A stretch of 48,263 nt of DNA, from contig CALDOI010000105.1 of the NCBI GenBank assembly GCA_937912115.1, positions 1 through 48,263 of the forward strand. Direction: 5' to 3'. The notes under the pieces were generated by a model, which searched no databases, was not told the DNA's origin, and saw nothing but the letters and a program-made list of their open reading frames with translations. Source of the stretch: an uncultured Bacteroidota bacterium (GTDB lineage: Bacteria > Bacteroidota > Bacteroidia > Bacteroidales > F082). Positions 33,338 to 43,300 of the stretch are shown here, one piece after another. Positions within the stretch are counted from its first letter, which is position 1, and each line of letters opens with the position of its first letter. A program made the translations under genes and the position numbers.

Positions 33338-34383
33338 AACTAATAGCGTTAATCTGTTTTTTACTCCCTTTTCTAAATAATGATTTGTATGGTTGTTCAG
33401 CTATTATTGCTGCGCATAATGGCAGTTTTGTTGTTGGTGCAAATCTTGATGGGGAAGGAATCTGGGAGGGTTTGGTTTTTATCAATAAAACAGGGGTGGA
33501 GAAGCAAACCGATTTTGAATATGATGATGGTAAAACATTACAATGGGTTTCGCAATATGGCAGTGTTACTTTCAATTTGCTGTGCAGGGAATATGCCCAG
33601 TATGGGATGAATACCGAGGGGCTAATAGTTACCACAGTTTCATGCTTAAACAGTTGCCAACCATATCAAAAAGACTTACCGGAATTAAACGGTAATTTTT
33701 GGGTTCAGTACATACTTGATAAATGTAAATCGGTAAAAGAAGTTAAAGAAACATTTTCAAAAATCAATGTATTGGCTGGAAACGACAGGTATATGATTTG
33801 CGACCGTTTTGGCGGCAGCATAATTATTGAGTTTCATGATGGGGTTGTTTTCTATGAAAATGAAAATATGCCCATCCCCATTCTCACAAACCAGCTTTAT
33901 CAAAAATCAATTATGCATGTTGCTAATAATACACTTCCGTCTTCTGATAAAAGCTTCGATTTTATAACAACCAAGAGGTTTATTAGAGCCAACGATGAGT
34001 TAAAACCAACTGAGTATACACTTGGCGATAATAAGATAAGTAGAATGTTTGGTATACTGAAAAAAATACAAGGTTATCCGGAATCTATATGGAGAATTGT
34101 TTTTGACCAACAAGAGGCTAAAGTGTATTTCATGACTCATGCTAACAAATCACAACGATTTATTAATTTGGATGAAATCGATTTTTCCTGCCAGTCAGAT
34201 AAGGTGATGGCTAATATCGATGCAGGGGAAAAAGGTGATTTTATAACGGAACTTACAAAGTATAGTTATCCCAAAAACTATGAGCTTTACCAAACAACAA
34301 TGAATAATCTTGGCAGGGAAATTACAAACAAAGCGATTGAACGACACATTAACTATCTTGATAGTTTTAACTGTATAAATTAA
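33334..34383 (+). CDS. Linear amide C-N hydrolase (choloylglycine hydrolase-like Ntn family)
   Basis: This 349-residue exported enzyme has a short signal peptide ending in LYG just before CSAIIA. That Cys becomes the N-terminal nucleophile. The next motifs, GSFVVGANLDGEG, NLLCREYAQYGMNTEGLIVT and NDRYMICDRFGGSIIIEF, follow the penicillin-V-acylase/bile-salt-hydrolase pattern. Substrate would be a linear amide, such as an acylated amino acid or a signal molecule. It is coupled to the 2TM gene by an ATGA overlap and followed 72 bp on by an alpha/beta hydrolase. Confidence 0.82.
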   Translation: MKLIALICFLLPFLNNDLYGCSAIIAAHNGSFVVGANLDGEGIWEGLVFINKTGVEKQTDFEYDDGKTLQWVSQYGSVTFNLLCREYAQYGMNTEGLIVTTVSCLNSCQPYQKDLPELNGNFWVQYILDKCKSVKEVKETFSKINVLAGNDRYMICDRFGGSIIIEFHDGVVFYENENMPIPILTNQLYQKSIMHVANNTLPSSDKSFDFITTKRFIRANDELKPTEYTLGDNKISRMFGILKKIQGYPESIWRIVFDQQEAKVYFMTHANKSQRFINLDEIDFSCQSDKVMANIDAGEKGDFITELTKYSYPKNYELYQTTMNNLGREITNKAIERHINYLDSFNCIN

Positions 34384-34455
34384 CGACTTAAAACAATCCA
34401 TCTATGCCTATTAGCATAATAATCGACCTTGATGCAAATCAAATTTTATCCTATA

Positions 34456-35604
34456 ATGAAAAATAATGAACTGAAATTCCCCGTTGGTTATGAAAAATTT
34501 CACAAGAAGCAATTGTACAATTTTCAATTGAACCGACCGTACTCATTTGGTTATGCCTTATTTGAGGATATGAAGGAAGCCGGGAAAAGGATTAAGTCGT
34601 TTAAAGGCTGGAAAAGGGAAATGATAAAAATGGCTGAAAATGCCCTCGAACAGGGACGAGATTTGAACGCTGCTTTTTATTATCGTGCTGCAGAATTCTA
34701 TACAAAATCAACTGATCCTGATAAAGCAATACTTTATGACAAGTTCAATGGACTGTTTTATAAAGTGATGGAAAATGAAGGAATCAAAAAATACAATGTT
34801 CCATATGAAGATGGCTTTCTCCCGGCTATCCGGATAGCAGCAATAAACGGATCAAAAGGCACAATTATAATTAATGGTGGTTTCGATTCATTCATCGAGG
34901 AGTTTTATTCAATGATGAAATACTTCTCAGTTAACGGCTATGACGTAATTGGATTTGATGGCCCGGGACAGGGTGGTGCCCTCAGAAAATACGGATTACC
35001 CATAACAATTGAATGGGAGAAACCGGTTAAGTCCTTACTCGACTTTTTTAAGCTTAAGGATGTAACATTAATTGGGATTTCGATGGGAGGGTGGCTCTGC
35101 CTACGCGCGGCAGCATATGAGCCACGGATAAAGCGTGTAATTGCAAACGGTCATGCAATCGATTATATGAAAAGCATGCCACCCTTTCTACGGAAAATCC
35201 ATCTTTGGTTTATGGAACACTGTCGTGGATTTATGAATAAAATGGCAGTCATGAAATTTGAAAAAAGGGAAGGTATGACGTCCTGGATGGTTGATCATAT
35301 GAAATATATCACAAAAAAAACCAAACCACTCGATGCATTGGAACTTTACATGGATTTGAACACTGAAAATATTCATTCGGAACTGGTAACACAGGATGTG
35401 TTAATCCTGTCGGGTAGCAACGATCATTTCATTCCTTCTAAAATGCACAAACTGCAGTTAGAAGAACTAACCAATGCCAAATCAATTACTGATAGAATTT
35501 TTACAGAAGAAGAACACGCTCAAAACCATTGTCAGATTGGAAATATTGAACTTAGTCTTGTAACAATGATTGATTGGATTAACGAGAAAACATCTGGTAG
35601 TTGA
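34456..35604 (+). CDS. Alpha/beta hydrolase (FrsA/2,6-DHPON-hydrolase-like)
   Basis: From the ATG at 34456 this is a 382-residue cytoplasmic enzyme. A 120-residue helical N-terminal lid domain comes first, then TIIINGGFDSFIEEFYSMMKYF with the oxyanion GG, FDGPGQGGA, the nucleophile elbow GISMGGWL, the acid in SGSNDHFIP, and the His in EEHAQNHCQIG. The lid plus core layout is that of FrsA-like or 2,6-dihydroxypseudooxynicotine hydrolases, which cleave C-C or ester bonds. The upstream TTG at 34429 is a less likely start. Substrate unknown. Confidence 0.85.
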   Translation: MKNNELKFPVGYEKFHKKQLYNFQLNRPYSFGYALFEDMKEAGKRIKSFKGWKREMIKMAENALEQGRDLNAAFYYRAAEFYTKSTDPDKAILYDKFNGLFYKVMENEGIKKYNVPYEDGFLPAIRIAAINGSKGTIIINGGFDSFIEEFYSMMKYFSVNGYDVIGFDGPGQGGALRKYGLPITIEWEKPVKSLLDFFKLKDVTLIGISMGGWLCLRAAAYEPRIKRVIANGHAIDYMKSMPPFLRKIHLWFMEHCRGFMNKMAVMKFEKREGMTSWMVDHMKYITKKTKPLDALELYMDLNTENIHSELVTQDVLILSGSNDHFIPSKMHKLQLEELTNAKSITDRIFTEEEHAQNHCQIGNIELSLVTMIDWINEKTSGS

Positions 35605-35711
35605 AACCTATAACAACAACCAATGGTAAAGTAATATAATTGTAACTAATCAGTGTGCTTTATGCAATTTGGTAATTATAGTATATTCCTTATATACAGT
35701 ACTGTCTGTAA

Positions 35712-35750
35712 CTTTGTGTGCCTTTGAGAAGCACTTTGTGTGCCTTCGTG
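35712..35750 (-). repeat. 10/12/10-spaced CACAAAG repeat, single copy
   Basis: CTTTGTG, CTTTGAG, CTTTGTG and CTTCGTG start at 35712, 35722, 35734 and 35744 (spacings 10, 12, 10), followed by GTAAAAAA. It is the minus-strand form of the element at 24865-24994. It begins the 492-bp gap between the hydrolase and aminotransferase genes. Confidence 0.75.
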
Positions 35751-35765
35751 GTAAAAAATGAATCT

Positions 35766-35884
35766 CCCCGCAAGCAACGGGGTATCTTATGGGAAATTCC
35801 TTACATATTCGCCCCAAGGGGCGCGTGATAAAACCCAGGAGATCCTTCACTTCGTTCAGGATCCCCGCCTGACCGGCCGGCAGG
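35766..35884. repeat. Cluster of GC-rich palindromes
   Basis: Four palindromic units sit in this otherwise AT-rich gap: CCCCG..CGGGG (35766-35782), CGCCCCAAGGGGCG (35810-35823), GATCCT..AGGATC around TCACTTCGTTC (35841-35863), and CCTGACCGGCCGGCAGG (35868-35884). Conceptual translation on the minus strand gives AGILNEVKDL, a phrase I associate with dispersed Bacteroidetes repeats, not with a protein. The rest of the gap to 36096 shows nothing. Confidence 0.65.
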
Positions 35885-36096
35885 AATTCGGCTAACAAAT
35901 TTCAAAAACGAAGTGTATTGAAATTTGAGCCTCATTGATTTAATTATACTTTAAAAAGTTTGCCATAGATATGTTTTGTGGGTTTCCATTTTAAATTGTA
36001 GTTTTGGATTCAATATTAAGAACCCTATGATATTGCCATAATTAATAAAATATTCCGATAATATTGAATAGTATTCGTGACAATTATTACTGAAAA

Positions 36097-38073
36097 ATGA
36101 GAGCAAAAACATCTAAACGTGATCAAACAGGAAATCCTAGAAATGCGTTTTCAGCAGTAGAAGAAACCAAAGAACCATATTTAGAGTTAGAGAAAGGAAT
36201 ATATGCTGCACTGGAAACTTATTCCAATGTTCACCGTGGCAGCGGGCATAGCTCGATGGTATCAACACACCTATATGAACAAGCACGTGATATTGTCCTG
36301 GAGTTTTTTGGCCTGAAGAAAGGAAAATACGTTGTGATATTTTGTACTCCAAGAGGTGCTCATAACTTCATTGAACAACTCAATCGCACTAGTTATCAGC
36401 TTGTGTCGAGTAAGGATATTGGACTGGCACTAGGCGTAAGGGCAATAGCAATTAAAAGAAATGACCTGCCCAAGGGAATTCCAATGCAAACCGGTGGAGG
36501 GACAACCAAGCTTATTTCAAAAGATTGGGTTATCTGGGCAGATGCTCCCGACAAGTTTGAAGCGGGCACCCCTTCTATCATAAATGTTATTGCATTTGCA
36601 AGAGCTTTAAAACTAGTAACGAAATATGGAAACGATATCTTTCAAAATCCAACTTACACAAAGCTAACGGTAGAAAATATTCTTTATAATGACGAACTGG
36701 AAAAATACCAGGGGATGGAGCTGCTAATTGAACTTAGAAAAACCCTGATAGGCCGTAATATTAGCATCCCAACGATGGAAGGCTTAAGATCTGTTATCAA
36801 TCTCGACAACAGTGCAAGTACTCCAACGTTCGAGCCTGTTTGGAATGTGTATCGTCATGTGTTGAATCAACCTGAGAATATAAAGAATGATGTTATTGTT
36901 GAAGTGAAGTCAATAATTGCGTATGTGCTGGATGCACCAAAGGATGATTATGATGTGATCTTTACTTCAAACACTACTGAAGCTATTAACCTTGCAGCTG
37001 AAAATCTAGGCATGGATGATAAAGATGGCTTCGAGCCTGTAGTACTAAACACGATTCTGGAACATTCTTCAAATGAACTACCATGGCGAATGATTCCTGG
37101 CCATACATTGATAAGGCTAGATGTTGACTATGATGGCTTTATTAATTTAAAAGAGCTGGAAACAATTTTGATTGATTATAATCAAAACAAAAAATTTGGA
37201 AAGAAGCGTATTAAACTCGTAGCATTTAGTGGAGCGTCAAATGTTCTTGGTGTATGCAATAATATTGAGGAAATTAGTAGACTTGTTCATAAATATGGAG
37301 CACTCCTACTGGTAGATGCCGCACAATTGGTTGCACATCGCAGCGTGGACATTCAGGGGTGGGATATTGATTATCTTGCATTTTCAGCTCATAAAGTATA
37401 TGCACCATTTGGCACGGGAGTTCTTGTAGTTAGAAAGGGATTGCTTAATTTTAGTAATGAAGAACAAATAATGATTAAATCTTCTGGCGAAGAAAACGCA
37501 GGAGGTATAGCGGCAATTGGTAAAGCTCTTTTGCTTTTGAACCGGATAGGCATGAACCTGATCAGGGATGACGAGCAAGCTCTATCAACAAGGGCTTTGA
37601 TGGGCATGAAGCAGATTCCGGATTTGAAGATTCATGGCTTAACGGATTTCAATTCTTCGAAGTACGCCCATAAGTTGGGCGTTATTGTATTTGATATAAA
37701 GAATAAAATGCCCAGTCGTATTGCAAAACAACTTGCTTTGCAAAGTGGAATAGGTGTAAGATATGGGTGTCATTGCGCTCATATCATTGTAAAACACATT
37801 TTGCATATAAGTCCTTTTCTTGAGCAATTCCAGCGTGTTATTCAAATTATGTTCCCAAGATTCAGGTTTCTGGGTATTGTACGGGTAAGTCTGGGGATCG
37901 AAAATACCGAAGAAGATGTTGATAAGCTGATTAGTGCCCTGACCAAAATAAGCAGTAAGAAAAGAGGTTCAGATCACAAAGTTACAAACGGCGAAGTTAA
38001 ATTGACTCATAAGGAAGTACAAAAACAAGTGGATGATTTTGTATTAGATGTAGCAAAGAGAGTATATTTATAA
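36097..38073 (+). CDS. Class V aminotransferase (cysteine desulfurase-like) with extra N-terminal half-domain
   Basis: This 658-residue PLP enzyme has a complete class V core from about residue 230 on: INLDNSASTPTFEPVW, FTSNTTEAINLAAEN, HSSNELPW, VDAAQLVAHRSVDI, the PLP Lys in AFSAHKVYAPFGTG (about 433), and GVRYGCHCAH with Cys558 and Cys560 where SufS-type desulfurases carry their active-site Cys. The first 220 residues look like a partial second copy: LETYSNVHRGSGHSSMVSTHLYEQARDIVLEFFG and VIFCTPRGAHNFIE match the start and the cofactor-binding helix of the same fold, but the catalytic Lys part is missing. It is followed 30 bp later by a CPNC thioredoxin and a DsrE protein, which suggests sulfur transfer. 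Confidence 0.85.
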   Translation: MRAKTSKRDQTGNPRNAFSAVEETKEPYLELEKGIYAALETYSNVHRGSGHSSMVSTHLYEQARDIVLEFFGLKKGKYVVIFCTPRGAHNFIEQLNRTSYQLVSSKDIGLALGVRAIAIKRNDLPKGIPMQTGGGTTKLISKDWVIWADAPDKFEAGTPSIINVIAFARALKLVTKYGNDIFQNPTYTKLTVENILYNDELEKYQGMELLIELRKTLIGRNISIPTMEGLRSVINLDNSASTPTFEPVWNVYRHVLNQPENIKNDVIVEVKSIIAYVLDAPKDDYDVIFTSNTTEAINLAAENLGMDDKDGFEPVVLNTILEHSSNELPWRMIPGHTLIRLDVDYDGFINLKELETILIDYNQNKKFGKKRIKLVAFSGASNVLGVCNNIEEISRLVHKYGALLLVDAAQLVAHRSVDIQGWDIDYLAFSAHKVYAPFGTGVLVVRKGLLNFSNEEQIMIKSSGEENAGGIAAIGKALLLLNRIGMNLIRDDEQALSTRALMGMKQIPDLKIHGLTDFNSSKYAHKLGVIVFDIKNKMPSRIAKQLALQSGIGVRYGCHCAHIIVKHILHISPFLEQFQRVIQIMFPRFRFLGIVRVSLGIENTEEDVDKLISALTKISSKKRGSDHKVTNGEVKLTHKEVQKQVDDFVLDVAKRVYL

Positions 38074-38103
38074 CACATGGAAGAAGCGTATTAAAATTAT
38101 GTA

Positions 38104-38373
38104 ATGAACGAAAAAGAACCAATATCAATAGAAATATTCTACACGCTTACATGCCCTAACTGTAAGATACTGAAACGTATGCTAGATGACGTACTCCCGC
38201 AATTTGGGAATAAGTTTTTATTGAAAAAAACTCATGCAAACATGCCCATGGGTATGATTAGAACAATGAAATTGGGCATACATGCTGTACCGGCACTTTT
38301 AATTGATGATGAATTAATTTTTAGAAGTGTACCCACAAAAGAAGAATTGATTAAAAAATTAAGTAGTTACTAA
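38104..38373 (+). CDS. Thioredoxin-like protein (CPNC)
   Basis: This 89-residue cytoplasmic protein is a single thioredoxin fold: ISIEIFYTLTCPNCKILKRML with CPNC at residues 17-20, and LGIHAVPALLIDDELIFRS with the cis-Pro. It is close in style to the small glutaredoxin-like protein at 26171. Placed 30 bp after the desulfurase-like gene, it could accept or relay persulfide sulfur or reduce its partner. Confidence 0.88.
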   Translation: MNEKEPISIEIFYTLTCPNCKILKRMLDDVLPQFGNKFLLKKTHANMPMGMIRTMKLGIHAVPALLIDDELIFRSVPTKEELIKKLSSY

Positions 38374-38389
38374 TTAAAAAATTAAAAAA

Positions 38390-38617
38390 ATGGAAACAAA
38401 GAAAAAATTAAGATGCCCAATTGGAGTTCCCAGTGGAATTTTAGCCGCCTTAATTGGCTTAATCGGAGTTATTATAAACATAATACACTTCAATTGGTTT
38501 GAGCTCCTTACTTCGCTTGCATTATTGTTGCTGGCAATGCCATTTGTAAGGATAATAATGATGATGCATTCAGCAAATGACAGGCTTGACGAACTTGAAG
38601 CTAAACGCAATGAATAA
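38390..38617 (+). CDS. Small membrane protein of unknown function
   Basis: This 75-residue protein has two hydrophobic helices (IPSGILAALIGLIGVIINII-like, and LLTSLALLLLAMPFVRIIMMM) and a charged end, with one Cys near the start (RCPIGVPSG). No family is recognised. It overlaps the start of the DsrE gene by 8 bp, so it is translated with it. The location between a thioredoxin and an exported DsrE protein makes a membrane role in the same process likely. Confidence 0.75.
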   Translation: METKKKLRCPIGVPSGILAALIGLIGVIINIIHFNWFELLTSLALLLLAMPFVRIIMMMHSANDRLDELEAKRNE

Positions 38618-39065
38618 TAAATTATTAATTTGGATTGTAATGACAATACTCTTGTCGTTACCAGTAACAGGGATGGCTTCAATCGCATGTCCTGAAAACA
38701 ATCCTGAAAATGATACATCTATGATTATTAAAAATGATAAGCTTGTCGTAGTTTGGACAAGTGGAGACAAGGAAGTAGCATTGAAGATGGTATTTATGTA
38801 CACTTCAAATGCCAAGAAGAATAATTGGTGGGAGGATATAACTTTATTAGTTTGGGGGCCATCCGCAAAACTTCTTTCTGAAGATAAAGAATTACAGGAT
38901 TATGTAAAAACCATGCTCGACAGTGGTATTAATGTACTTGCATGCAAAGGTTGTGCAGATCAATACGGGATTTCCGAAAAACTTGAGCAAATAGGTGTTA
39001 CTGTAAAATATACAGGAGTTGACCTTACTAATTTTATTAAGGAAAGGCATGTAATCACATTCTAA
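38610..39065 (+). CDS. Exported DsrE-family protein
   Basis: I took the ATG at 38610 (151 residues), which gives a good signal peptide (MNNKLLIWIVMTILLSLPVTG). The mature part is a DsrE/YchN-like domain: KLVVVWTSGDKEVALKMVFMYT, DITLLVWGPSAKLLSEDKE, and LACKGCADQYG, whose Cys residues lie where DsrE proteins carry the sulfur-binding Cys. DsrE-like proteins handle persulfide sulfur, and this one would act in the periplasm. An in-frame upstream start at 38577 would lie inside the previous gene and is unlikely. Confidence 0.85.
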   Translation: MNNKLLIWIVMTILLSLPVTGMASIACPENNPENDTSMIIKNDKLVVVWTSGDKEVALKMVFMYTSNAKKNNWWEDITLLVWGPSAKLLSEDKELQDYVKTMLDSGINVLACKGCADQYGISEKLEQIGVTVKYTGVDLTNFIKERHVITF

Positions 39066-39321
39066 TTAAGGGTTATTAATTAGTAAAAACATAAACTTTA
39101 TATCGTAAAAAAAAAGTATTAGAAATGCACTGAAAGGAACCTGGGTTGATATTGCAGTAGGTTTCAGATGTGCAAAAAGTATGGACAACTAAAAAGGTAA
39201 TACAATGGATGATCATAGTGTTTTCATGGATAAACAGATAGTCCCGACAAATTAACAAACAGATATTTACAAATATGCAATGTAAAAATTGTGAAAACAT
39301 TATTGATGATAGTTTATATAA

Positions 39322-39447
39322 ATGATAAAAAAAGTATTTAATAATTTTCCCGATGTAGTTGTTGTTATTCCAGGTCATGGTAATTATGGCGGACCCGTAT
39401 TATTTCAGCATTCGCTTACTTTGATCGAAAATGTACATATTAAATAG
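39322..39447 (+). pseudogene. C-terminal remnant of a metallo-beta-lactamase-fold gene
   Basis: A 41-codon frame, MIKKVFNNFPDVVVVIPGHG then NYGGPVLFQHSLTLIEN, matches the end of metallo-beta-lactamase-fold enzymes, where IPGHG carries the last zinc His and is followed by H(S/T)L. The rest of the gene is absent or unreadable. It overlaps no other gene and ends 3 bp before the next ATG. Nothing else is seen in the 385-bp gap. Confidence 0.55.
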
Positions 39448-39450
39448 TTT

Positions 39451-40335
39451 ATGAGATACTTTATTTCACTATTTTTAATCGCAATACTTTACATTATTAA
39501 TGGATGTAAGAAAGACCAACTTACGCCGCCTTATTGTTCAATCCAGTTTCTTGAAAATGGAAGTAAAGTAGTGCAAGGCAATAGTATAGAAGTAAATATT
39601 ATTGCTATTTCACATGATGAGCTTAGCATTGAAGTATCGTTATATATCGATGATGTTAAGATTATTACATTCACCGAACAACCTTATCAGTTTATATGGG
39701 ATAGTGATAATTATAGTTTTGGAGAACATACTATTAAAGCTGTTGCTGAGGATGAAACGGGGGCACGTTCGGAATATGAAATAATTGTTGAAGTTGTGGG
39801 GTTCACACCTCCTGAAACTATTATTGACGAACGAGATGGTGAATATTACAGTGTTGTACAAATCGGTGAGCAGGTATGGATGACAGAGAACCTTAGGTAT
39901 AATATCAATTATTCAATGTACCCAAATAATGAAAAAATTAATAGTGAACTCTATGGGTTGCTATATAATACCGGATTTAGTGTAGGCGATGGATTATGTC
40001 CTACCGGATACCATGTGCCATCCAAAAACGACTGGTTTAAGCTTATTGAATATTTGGGAGGAGTTAGTGTGGCAGGAGGAAAACTAAAGGAAGAGGGGGC
40101 AGAACACTGGCAATTACCTAACATAGGAGCCACAAACGACTATGGATTTTCGGCACTTCCTGCCGGAAGTTTAAGCCGAGATAGTATTCCTCAGAGATTT
40201 GAGAAAAATGCTATTTTTTTTACATCATTCTATAGTAACTATATATCCATGAGTTTCGAATCGGAAAGTATTTCCATACTCACATATCATCCATCAGGCG
40301 AATACTATAGTGTGCGATGTATTAGAGATTATTAA
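39451..40335 (+). CDS. Ig-like and FISUMP-domain lipoprotein
   Basis: This 294-residue lipoprotein (lipobox IINGC) has an Ig-like domain of about 90 residues (EVSLYIDDVKIITFTEQPYQFIWD, a Big/PKD-related repeat) and then a FISUMP domain: VVQIGEQVWMTENLRYNIN, CPTGYHVPS, GGKLKEEGAEHW and SVRCIRDY. It is related to the PKD/FISUMP protein encoded at 30476. Its 3' end overlaps the convergent UvrA-like gene by 14 bp, so there is no room for a separate terminator. Confidence 0.9.
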   Translation: MRYFISLFLIAILYIINGCKKDQLTPPYCSIQFLENGSKVVQGNSIEVNIIAISHDELSIEVSLYIDDVKIITFTEQPYQFIWDSDNYSFGEHTIKAVAEDETGARSEYEIIVEVVGFTPPETIIDERDGEYYSVVQIGEQVWMTENLRYNINYSMYPNNEKINSELYGLLYNTGFSVGDGLCPTGYHVPSKNDWFKLIEYLGGVSVAGGKLKEEGAEHWQLPNIGATNDYGFSALPAGSLSRDSIPQRFEKNAIFFTSFYSNYISMSFESESISILTYHPSGEYYSVRCIRDY

Positions 40336-43300
40336 TTGCTTTTGATGTATAAGATCTATTGCAGTTTATCAATCCATCAAAATTACCGGCATAAATTATT
40401 CCTCCACCACGTTCGCCACCTTCAGGTCCCAGTTCTATAATCCAATCTGATGCTCTTATTATTTCAAGATTATGTTCAACAACAATAACCGTGTTTCCTC
40501 CATCAACTAATTTGTTGGTAACCTCGATTAATTTTTCAACATCTTTCATATGAAGTCCCGTTGAAGGCTCATCAAAAATATAAAGACAACTACTGCCAGT
40601 TTCTTTGATTAATTCGGTTGCTAGTTTTAATCGTTGAGTTTCGCCTCCTGACAATGTATTTGTCGGTTGCCCAAGTTTAATATACCCAAGTCCAATGTCT
40701 TTCAATACTTGAAGTATATTTGTGATTTCAGGATCTAACATAAAGAATTTCAGAGCTTCATCAACTTCCATTTTAAGGACATCAATGATGCTTTTACCTA
40801 AATGTTTAACCTCGAGTACCGAATCTTGATAGCGATTTCCATGACAGGTATCACAAACTATCCATACATCCGAAAGAAAATCCATACTAACTTTAAGACT
40901 TCCCATTCCTTTGCAAACCGGACATCTGCCTTCCTGGCTATTAAATGAAAAATTGGACTTCTTGAAACCCCGGTTTATCGAATCTTTTTGCTTTGCAAAT
41001 TTATCCCTAATCAAATCAAACAGGCCTGTATAAGTAGCTGAAGTACTAAGCGGCAAAGTACCTATTTGCTGTTGATCAATAACCGAAATGGAATCAAAAT
41101 TATTAAAGCTGATTTTTTTGCAATTTATTGCTTTTCCTGCTTTGTAAGAGTCACTAACCACGTTAAAAACAAGTGTAGATTTACCACTTCCGGAAACTCC
41201 TGTAATTGAGGTAATGCAATTTGTTGGTATTGTAATATCGATATTTTTAAGGTTATTTGCATAAGCACCGGCTATGGTTATAGCAGGCTCCATATTTGAC
41301 ACATCTCTATGGTTATAGTTATTGCGTTTATTTAGGAACTGACCGGTAATGGATTTAAGGTTTTTCTCAATTTCGGATAAACTACCCTGTGCTATAATTT
41401 CACCGCCTCGCTCACCTGCACCGGGTCCCATATCAATAATATGATCGGCTTTGGAAATAACATCTGGATCATGCTCAACAATCAATACTGTGTTACCATT
41501 ATTTTTCAGAGAATCTACGGCTTTCATTAGATTGATAGTGTCGTAAGAATGTAATCCAACGGTAGGCTCATCAAGCACATAGGTTAATCCACAAAGATCG
41601 GACGCCAACTGAGTTGAAATACGCAAACGTTGTGATTCACCTCCACTTAAGGTAGATGTAGCACGATTCAAACTCAGATACCCTAACCCAATATTATCAA
41701 GGGGAATAAGCTTATTTATTATTTGGTGAATTGTTGACTTGCATTTTGCATATTCTGAACTATTTAGTTTTATTTCAAGATCTTTAAAAAATTCAATGGC
41801 CCCAGATATTGAGAACATTGATAACTTAGCTATATTTAATCCTGCAAATTTAACGTCTGTTATAATTGATTTGTATCTGGTTCCATGGCAACGGCTACAC
41901 AAAATTTCTGTCATTATTGGTTTAAAAGACTCGCCTCGCTTTCCATCACGTTTTATTTGATAATCCTCATTTAAATAATTAATCAAACCTTGCCAAGTGG
42001 TTGTCATCCTATGGATACCTGTTCTGTTCCCACGTTTAAAATTCCACTCAACCTCATATAGTTGGCTCCCAGTGCCATAAAGTGCAATTTTTTGTGATGT
42101 TTCATCGAGTGCAGAGTAGGGTAGGGAGAAGTCAATCTCTTTTTCAATTCCTACTCTTAGTAATGTGTTAATGTATTGTCCATTTTTATCTCCAAAAAAT
42201 TTACCGGGAGATGTGCCATCCATAGCACCATCAATTAGCGACTTATAGGGGCTTGTAATGAACTTATCAGGGTCGGGAATAATAATGGACCCAATCCCTT
42301 TACATTCATCACACGCAGCTTCTAATTTGTTAAATGAAAACATTGATGATGACAGATTAGTGGGTTTATCATTTGTGTCTTTACCAAATCTTGAGAACAA
42401 TAAACGATATAAATCAAACACTTCGGTAACAGTGCCAACAGTTGATCTGGGATTCTTCTTAAATCTGGTTTGCCTTACGGCGATAGCAGGAGTTAAACCT
42501 GAGCATTGCTCTAACTCAGGCTTTTTAACCTTACTCATCATTCTTCTGGCATACGTCGAAAAACTTTCTGTAAACCTGTTTCTGCTTTCTGAATAAATTG
42601 TATCAAATGCAAGTGATGACTTACCACTACCGGATACTCCGGTAATAACAGTTGTTTTGTTTATCGGGATTTCTATATTTATATTTTTAAGATTATTAGT
42701 TGTAACTCCTTCAAAACGAATATTTGACTTAACTATTTGTTTTTTCTTTTTAGTAGGAGTCGTTTCTTTATGATTTAAAAAATCTTGTAGAGCTTGTCCG
42801 GTATAGGATTCCGTACAATTCAATAATTCATAGGGTGATCCTTGAAAGATGAGTTGGCCTCCCATTTCACCCCCTTCCGGACCCAAATCAACTATATGAT
42901 CGGCTTGTTTTATTATATCAATATCGTGTTCGATTACAATTACTGTATTTCCATTATCAATAATATTATTTAAGGCCTTTAACAGATAAGTAATATCAGC
43001 TTTATGAAGCCCAACCGATGGTTCATCGAGGATGTATAGATTATGTCCCTTTGATGTTTTATAAAGCTCCGATGCTAATTTAACTCTTTGTGCTTCACCT
43101 CCTGATAAGGTTGTTGATGATTGTCCTAATTTTAGATACCCAACATCCAGTTTTTGCAACTGATCAAGTATCCTTAATATTTTCAATTCTCCGTCAAAAA
43201 ACAAAACTGCCTCATCAACTGACATTTCAAGGACGTTGAAAATATTTTTTCCTTTAAACTCAATTTCAAGGGTTTCTGTATTGAATCTCTTGCCCTTACA

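Noticed and set aside
35650-35898. An 82-codon minus-strand frame in the gap before the aminotransferase
   Set aside because: It is the translation of intergenic repeats (AGILNEVKDL phrase, CACAAAG array, palindromes), not a protein-like sequence.
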